DNA of 64,000 nucleotides from Actinopolymorpha rutila (GTDB lineage: Bacteria > Actinomycetota > Actinomycetes > Propionibacteriales > Actinopolymorphaceae). Location: contig NZ_JACBZH010000001.1 of assembly GCF_013407855.1 (NCBI RefSeq), forward strand, positions 6,138,001 to 6,202,000, written 5' to 3'. Below are positions 59,233-64,000 of the stretch, piece by piece. Each line of letters begins with the position of its first letter. Position 1 is the first letter of the stretch. The notes beneath the pieces are model-generated. The model made no database searches. It was not told the DNA's origin and saw only the letters and a list, made by a program, of their open reading frames with translations. A program made the translations under genes and the position numbers.

Positions 59233-59686
59233 AGATTTTGCTTTCCCTCACCAAAGTCGTCTCAAACTTCGGACGAGGGCCCACACTCAGTTTGTCTCAC
59301 GGGTGTCTGCCGCGCCAATCCTTCGTGGGTAAAAGGCCGAGGCCGCCCAGGATGATCCCCGGTCGAGTCCCCTCGATCCCCCGAGATTCCCTGTTGTGTG
59401 CCGGAATCGCGCCCATTGTCACAGCCGAACGCCGATCGCCCGGTGAGCGGAGCCGTTACCGAAAAGACCACCGCTCGACCGCGAACCGTTGCCCACCGAC
59501 CGTTCCGGCCTCCCCGGTGCCGACCTAGGCTGGAGGACGGCCCTGGACGATGGCCCAGCAGTATTGGCCCTGCAGGCCGGCCGAGAGGGACGGCCCGAGA
59601 GGGACGGCCGAACCGATCCCGATCCGGCCGGCCCGAACGCCAGCCGAACGCCAGCCCGACCGACGACGGACGAGGACCTGCCGACC
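59233..59686. other. Region between 6C RNA and HAD gene
   Basis: About 450 bases. It should hold the 6C RNA promoter (minus-strand TTGAGA near 59258-59263 with an AT-rich GCAAAAT about 17 bp on) and the promoter of the HAD gene. The second half is GC-rich and repetitive (GACGGCCGA near 59593 and 59603). No further gene is supported. Confidence 0.4.
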
Positions 59687-60583
59687 ATGCCCGACGAAGA
59701 CCCGCGCCGGCCCGACTCCGGCCACCGCGTCGCGGCGTTCTTCGACCTGGACAAGACGATCCTGGCCAGGTCGAGCACGCTCGCCTTCAGCCGCCCGTTC
59801 TACAACGGCGGTCTCATCAACCGGCGTGCGGTGCTGCGGTCGGCGTACGCACAGTTCGTCTACCTGCTCGGCGGCGCCGACCACGAGCAGATGGAGAAGA
59901 TGCGGGCCTACCTCTCGGCCATCGTCACCGGCTGGGATGTGCAGGGTGTGAAGGACATCGTCGCCGAGGCGCTGCGCCACGTCGTCGACCCACTGGTGTT
60001 CGCCGAGGCCGTCGCGTTGATGGCCGACCACCAGGCCGCCGGGCACGAGGTGGTCATCGTCTCCTCGTCCGGGCAGGAGGTCGTCGGGCCGATCGGCGAA
60101 CTCCTGGGCGCCGACCGGGTGATCGCCACCCGTATGGGCGTCGAGGACGGCAAGTACACCGGGGCGATCGACTTCTATTCGTACGGCGAGAACAAAGCGA
60201 CCGCCGTACGCGAGCTCGCCGCCGAGGGGCACTACGACCTGGCGGAGTGCTACGCGTACTCCGACTCGATCACCGATCTTCCCCTGCTGCGGGTGGTGGG
60301 CCACCCGTTCGCCGTCAACCCCGACCGCCCGCTGCGCCGCATCGCCGCCGAGAACGGCTGGCCGGTTCTTCGGTTCGCCCGGCCGGCCGCGGTGGAGGAG
60401 ACAGGCACGCGCACGACAGGCCGCCGGCCCGCGCTGGCCGTCGCGGTGTGCGCCGGCGCGGCGATGGCGGTGGTGTGGGCCGTCCGCAGCGGCCGGATCT
60501 CCGACGTACGTGGCCGGGTGGATCTTCGCGTCGAAGGTAAAGATCTTGGCCGTACCCTTTCCTTCGCGGGACGAAGGTCGTAG
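59687..60583 (+). CDS. HAD-IB family hydrolase (SerB/SCO3558-like)
   Basis: A 298-aa protein from ATG 59687. HAD motif I FFDLDKTILARSS, motif II VVIVSSSGQEVV, motif III lysine near YTGAIDFYSYGENK and motif IV AYSDSITDLPLL are all present. C2 family features and the final membrane helix (PALAVAVCAGAAMAVVWAV) match actinobacterial morphological-differentiation proteins of the HAD-IB group. Lipid or phosphoserine-like phosphomonoesters are possible substrates. It diverges from ssd. Confidence 0.85.
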   Translation: MPDEDPRRPDSGHRVAAFFDLDKTILARSSTLAFSRPFYNGGLINRRAVLRSAYAQFVYLLGGADHEQMEKMRAYLSAIVTGWDVQGVKDIVAEALRHVVDPLVFAEAVALMADHQAAGHEVVIVSSSGQEVVGPIGELLGADRVIATRMGVEDGKYTGAIDFYSYGENKATAVRELAAEGHYDLAECYAYSDSITDLPLLRVVGHPFAVNPDRPLRRIAAENGWPVLRFARPAAVEETGTRTTGRRPALAVAVCAGAAMAVVWAVRSGRISDVRGRVDLRVEGKDLGRTLSFAGRRS

Positions 60584-60600
60584 AAAGGCAGTACGTCCCG
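60567..60600. terminator. Possible hairpin at the end of the HAD gene
   Basis: CGGGACG (60567-60573) can pair with CGTCCCG (60594-60600) over a 20-nt loop spanning the stop codon. A perfect small inverted repeat TGCACG-AGA-CGTGCA lies further on at 60629-60643. Either could end transcription; neither has a T-tract. Confidence 0.3.
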
Positions 60601-60977
60601 TGGGACCAGAAGAAACCACTCTTCTGATTGCACGAGACGTGCACGCCGGCCGGGCACCCACGCGACGACCAGCCCGTCTTCGAGGGCGGTCGCTTCGGCT
60701 CCTGGACTTACGGGAACGAAGCGACACCAGGGTGCGCGCTTGGTAACCCGGCCGACGTGCGCCTTCCGCGCCGACCGCGCTCGCCTCATCTGCCTCCGTC
60801 GGTCCTTCGTACGCGTCTGTTCCGCACGCGCATGAACGATTCCGCGACGACCGGACAAGCCCTCTTCCGCTCCGGTCAGCTGTTTTCCCGCCTGGGTTCG
60901 CGATTGGCGTCATCGCGTACGACGAAAATGTCCGTGACGCAGGACAAACCGGTGGTTCCGCGCCGTATCGTCGCGCC
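60601..60977. other. Intergenic region
   Basis: About 380 bases without a gene. The inverted repeat TGCACG-AGA-CGTGCA (60629-60643) is the only clear structure; it could be a regulator site for the following membrane-protein gene. Confidence 0.4.
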
Positions 60978-62018
60978 ATGGCGGCGTTGCGTGAGCCCCC
61001 GTCCCGTAATCCCTCGTACGGTGAGCCCTCGTTCGAGGTCCTCGACGACGGACGCGTCGAGGAGACGACCACTGTCGGCCCTCGTCGCGGTGGCGGCCGC
61101 CGGCTCCGGACTCGTCGGTTCGTGCCCCTGGTGGCGGTACTTCTGGTCGGCCTGGTCGGTGGCGCCGCGTCGACCACCTGGTGGGTTCGCCGGCCCGGCG
61201 GCATCGCCGACACCGAGCCGGTCCGGCTGTTCGCCCAGGCAAGCTCCGGCGCCGACGAGCCCGACGACCGCGCCTGCGTGTCGGTGCTGGTCGTACTGCA
61301 CAACCTCGGCGACCATCCCCTCACCGTCGAACGCGTCGACGTTCGGCTACCGCGGCTGCGGACGAGCCGGCAGTGCCCGCCGCCGGAGCAGCCCGCGGGC
61401 GACGCGGTCATCCGGTCGGCCGGCTATCTCGCGTACGTCCTTCGCCTCGGACTGGTCTGCCCGTCGGGCCCTTCGTCCGCGGCAACCTCCACGCCGGCGC
61501 CCGAACCGCGCTACACCGCCGTCGCCAGGAGCCCGTTCGGCCGGCGGACCACGGTCACCGGCACCGTCGACACCAGCGGACTGGAGTCCGGGGCCGAACT
61601 GTGCGGCCAACGCCCCAACTCACTCACCCTGTGGTGGTCGGGCGAGCACGCGTCCCGGGTCGACGCTCCCGGCCGAACGCCCACCCTCCGGTTGACCGGG
61701 CTGGTCGGTTCAGGCCTGTCCGCGCCGGACGTCGCACTCACCTCGCTCGGCACTGCCCCCCGCAGCGCGTTCGCCGTCACCGCGCACGGACTGCCGGTTC
61801 GCCTGCACTCCGACACCGACCGTCAAGTCGTCGTTGACATCACGGTACGGGACTGCGCCAGGGCCCGGAGGTTCGCCGACGCCGACCTGGTGCTGACCGC
61901 CACCACCCGGCCGGCCGCGCACGTCTCGGGCACCCTCACCGACGGTCCACGAACACTGACGGTCGCCCTGGTCCGCCTGGTCGACGCAAGCTGTGGCGCT
62001 CCCGCTCCGACCAGGTGA
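60978..62018 (+). CDS. Membrane-anchored hypothetical protein
   Basis: A 346-aa protein with a cytoplasmic disordered start, one membrane helix at about residues 49-68 (VPLVAVLLVGLVGGAASTTW) and a large extracytoplasmic region of beta-rich sequence (VLVVLHNLGDHPLTVERVDV, FAVTAHGLPVRLHSDTD) with several Cys. Ig-like repeats are possible. No family is recognised. It precedes a methyltransferase gene by 102 bp on the same strand. Confidence 0.65.
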   Translation: MAALREPPSRNPSYGEPSFEVLDDGRVEETTTVGPRRGGGRRLRTRRFVPLVAVLLVGLVGGAASTTWWVRRPGGIADTEPVRLFAQASSGADEPDDRACVSVLVVLHNLGDHPLTVERVDVRLPRLRTSRQCPPPEQPAGDAVIRSAGYLAYVLRLGLVCPSGPSSAATSTPAPEPRYTAVARSPFGRRTTVTGTVDTSGLESGAELCGQRPNSLTLWWSGEHASRVDAPGRTPTLRLTGLVGSGLSAPDVALTSLGTAPRSAFAVTAHGLPVRLHSDTDRQVVVDITVRDCARARRFADADLVLTATTRPAAHVSGTLTDGPRTLTVALVRLVDASCGAPAPTR

Positions 62019-62120
62019 GCGGGCCCCGAGGCCGGGCTCCGACTCGGCGCCTGGGTCGGCCTCGGATCGGCCGACCCGAAACCGCCCCGGCCACGTGCCC
62101 TCGCGTACCATCGCCGCACC

Positions 62121-62906
62121 ATGGAAGAGTCGGTACGACGGTCGCTGGGTCGCTCATTCGGGCGCACCGCCGCGGACTACGAACGCAGTCGTCCCGACTA
62201 TCCTCAGGCCGCCGCCGACTGGCTGCTCGCCGGTCTGGACGACAGCCCACGCAGCCGTGCCGGCTGGCCCCCGACCGTCGTCGAGCTCGCCGCCGGCACC
62301 GGCAAATTCACCCGGTCCCTGGTCGCCGCCGGCCACGACGACGTCATCGCGGTCGAACCTGCCCAGCCGATGCTGGACCGACTGGTCCGCGCGGTTCCCG
62401 AGGCCCTCGCGGTCCGGGGAGTCGCCGAGCGCATTCCCCTCGCCGACAGCAGCGCGGACGCGGTGCTCGTCGCCCAGGCATTCCACTGGTTCGACACCGA
62501 ACCCTCGCTGGCCGAGATCGCGCGGGTGCTGCGGCCCGGCGGGATGTTCGGCCTGGTGTGGAACTACCGCGACGAGTCGGTCCCCTGGGTACGCCAGCTG
62601 TCCCGCCTGCTCGGCAGCGACCGGCCGCAGCCCCGGCACGCGGAGGAGCTGATCGAGAAGCTGGAGTGGAGCAGGCTGTTCACCCCGCCGAAGCGGACGA
62701 CCTTCCGGATGTGGCAGCAGCTGGACCGGCAGAGTCTGGTCCGGCTGGTCGCATCCAGGTCGTACGTCTCGACGATGTCACCGGCCGACCGCGAGGAGCT
62801 GCTGTTCAACGTCGGGCAGCTCTTCGACGTCACCGCCCGCCAGCCCGACGGCCTGCTGCTGCCGTACACGACGATCTGTTACCGCGCCGGTGTGCGCAAA
62901 TGGTGA
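62121..62906 (+). CDS. Class I SAM-dependent methyltransferase
   Basis: A 261-aa Methyltransf_11-type protein. FGRTAADYERSRPDYPQAAA, motif I VVELAAGTGKFTRSLVAAG, VIAVEPAQPMLDRL, RIPLADSSADAVLVAQAFHW and IARVLRPGGMFGLVWN form the usual series. Homologues in actinobacteria and fungi have unknown small-molecule substrates. The next gene starts 25 bp downstream. Confidence 0.85.
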   Translation: MEESVRRSLGRSFGRTAADYERSRPDYPQAAADWLLAGLDDSPRSRAGWPPTVVELAAGTGKFTRSLVAAGHDDVIAVEPAQPMLDRLVRAVPEALAVRGVAERIPLADSSADAVLVAQAFHWFDTEPSLAEIARVLRPGGMFGLVWNYRDESVPWVRQLSRLLGSDRPQPRHAEELIEKLEWSRLFTPPKRTTFRMWQQLDRQSLVRLVASRSYVSTMSPADREELLFNVGQLFDVTARQPDGLLLPYTTICYRAGVRKW

Positions 62907-62931
62907 CGGTCCCGGGTGCGAGACTGGCTCG

Positions 62932-63630
62932 ATGAGCGGCAGCGGGGACCACGACGAGCCGGCAGACTCCGCCGGGCCGGCCGGGCCGGCGTCGGAGGAG
63001 CCCGGCCGGGTCCTGCACCGCTGGGCGGTCGAGCTGGCCGCGATGGCGCAGAACGGCCTGACCTACAGCTCCGACCGCTACGACATCGCGCGCTACGAAC
63101 GGCTGCGGTCCATGTCGGCCGACCTGATGGGACTGATCGGCACGCCCGACGCGGCGGAGTTCCGGGCGGCGCTGAGCGCGGAGGCCGGGCACGCCACCCC
63201 CAAGGTCGACGTACGCGGCGCGCTCTTTCGTGACGACCGGGTACTGCTGGTCCAGGAGGCCCGCGACCGCCTCTGGACGCTCCCCGGCGGCTGGGCGGAC
63301 GCGCTGGACTCCCCGTCGGACGCCGCCGAACGCGAGTTCGCCGAGGAGGCCGGCCTTCGCGTACGCGCGCACCGGCTGGCGGCGGTGCACGACGGCTCGC
63401 TCCGCAACGGCCACGCCGGCAGTCCCTGGCACACGTACAAGCTGTTCTTCCTCGTCGACCGGCTGGACGACTCACCGCCGCGGGCGGGTCTGGACGGCGA
63501 AACCGTCGACGTCGGCTTCTTCGCCCTCGACGACCTGCCCGAGCTGTCCACCGCCCGGTGCACCGCGGACCAGCTGGCGATCCTGCTCGCCCACCACCGC
63601 GACCCGAGCCTGCCCACCGACTTCGACTGA
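62932..63630 (+). CDS. NUDIX hydrolase (NUDIX_N_2 type)
   Basis: A 232-aa protein from ATG 62932. Residues about 25-80 match the N-terminal helper domain (LHRWAVELAAMAQNGLTYSS, YERLRSMSADLMG). The NUDIX box reads GWADALDSPSDAAEREFAEE, fitting G-x5-E-x7-REUxEExGU except that the first Glu is Asp. VDVRGALFRDDRVLLVQEAR leads into it. Related proteins hydrolyse ADP-ribose or nucleotide sugars. The Asp change may alter metal binding but is conservative. Probably cotranscribed with the methyltransferase. Confidence 0.82.
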   Translation: MSGSGDHDEPADSAGPAGPASEEPGRVLHRWAVELAAMAQNGLTYSSDRYDIARYERLRSMSADLMGLIGTPDAAEFRAALSAEAGHATPKVDVRGALFRDDRVLLVQEARDRLWTLPGGWADALDSPSDAAEREFAEEAGLRVRAHRLAAVHDGSLRNGHAGSPWHTYKLFFLVDRLDDSPPRAGLDGETVDVGFFALDDLPELSTARCTADQLAILLAHHRDPSLPTDFD

Positions 63631-63862
63631 TCCGGCGGCGCAGCCCGCGACCTCGGCGTACCCACTCCGTACGACGGCCTCAGTTTGCCGTTCCGTGAGC
63701 GCCACTTGACGAAAACACTTCCGGCGCGCCGCCGACACCTCTACGGTTGGCCTCCAACGAAGTCACGGTGCGACACCGGCACGTGTCGGTGAGGCACCGC
63801 CACAACGTCGGACGCGGCGGCCCGTCGGTGCACGGGCGCCGCACACAGCGGAGGTGGGCAGC

Positions 63863-64000
63863 GTGGCCGGACCCGACGCGAGACCTGAGCCGAAACCCGA
63901 TCCGGGGACCGGAGCGACCGTCGCGAACCACAGCGCGTACGCGGAGATCGCGCGCAGCGAGGAGTTCGGCCGGCTGCGCCGGCGCCACCGCGGGTTCGCG
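63863..64000 (+). CDS. DUF485 membrane protein, N-terminus only
   Basis: GTG 63863, preceded by GGAGG, opens a frame running off the right edge. After a disordered start (VAGPDARPEPKPDPGTG) it reads HSAYAEIARSEEFGRLRRRH, the usual opening of DUF485 proteins, which precede acetate/cation symporters (ActP). The membrane helices and any actP gene would lie beyond this window. Confidence 0.7.
   Translation, partial: MAGPDARPEPKPDPGTGATVANHSAYAEIARSEEFGRLRRRHRGFA

Overview
This is high-GC actinobacterial DNA. The housekeeping half (about 34.5-64 kb) carries an arrangement typical of actinomycetes: holB, a major-facilitator/thymidylate-kinase fusion, topA, an N5/N6-type methyltransferase, a proton-pumping pyrophosphatase, bldG, an MrfA-type helicase, a Ssd-Tad pilus cluster and a 6C-type small RNA. 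BldG, WhiB, Ssd/TadZ and 6C RNA are actinobacterial hallmarks. The genus cannot be fixed from sequence alone; a Propionibacteriales-like soil actinomycete (Kribbella/Actinopolymorpha-like) is a guess.

34.4-34.5 kb holds a tRNA-Thr(CGT) gene on the minus strand. Directly against its 3' end lies a tyrosine integrase. Everything to the left is accessory DNA, best read as an actinomycete integrative and conjugative element (AICE) inserted at the tRNA and carrying older element debris. The conjugation/maintenance operon runs leftward from 23.5 to 13.8 kb: an excisionase-like HTH protein, small proteins, a WhiB protein, a DUF2637-like membrane protein, several membrane/transfer proteins, an FtsK/TraB-type DNA translocase, and a replisome-organiser-like protein. 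A divergent GntR (KorSA-like) repressor at 23.6 kb faces this operon across palindromic operators. No replication initiator is recognisable, and no copy of the tRNA 3' end was seen at the far side, so the left boundary is unresolved.

Cargo and debris: an 871-aa SF2 helicase with an apparent C-terminal PD-(D/E)XK nuclease motif (10.9-13.5 kb), a DUF5710-HNH protein (8.0 kb), a methyltransferase/phosphotransferase pair (4.5-6.4 kb), a ribbon-helix-helix/VOC operon (3.4-3.9 kb), an XRE-TPR regulator convergent with an epimerase (24.2-26.7 kb), a CoiA-like nuclease (27.4-28.7 kb), and several small unknown proteins. Frameshifted or chimeric genes (6.7, 7.4, 9.1, 29.6, 30.8, 31.6 kb), a truncated paralogue (10.6 kb) and a pair of 54-bp tRNA-Ala-like repeats (1.0 and 6.5 kb) show that this half is decaying and composite, whereas the chromosomal half has no broken genes.

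Chromosomal layout after the tRNA: secreted alpha/beta hydrolase, holB and MFS-tmk (minus); TetR and SRPBCC membrane protein (plus); MOSC protein and topA (minus); methyltransferase, hppA and bldG (minus); MrfA-like helicase and a membrane protein (plus); a seven-gene minus-strand pilus cluster (ssd, tadA, tadB, tadC, Flp-like pilin, two TadE/G-like proteins); 6C RNA (minus); HAD phosphatase, membrane protein, methyltransferase and NUDIX hydrolase (plus); and the first codons of a DUF485 membrane protein at the right edge.
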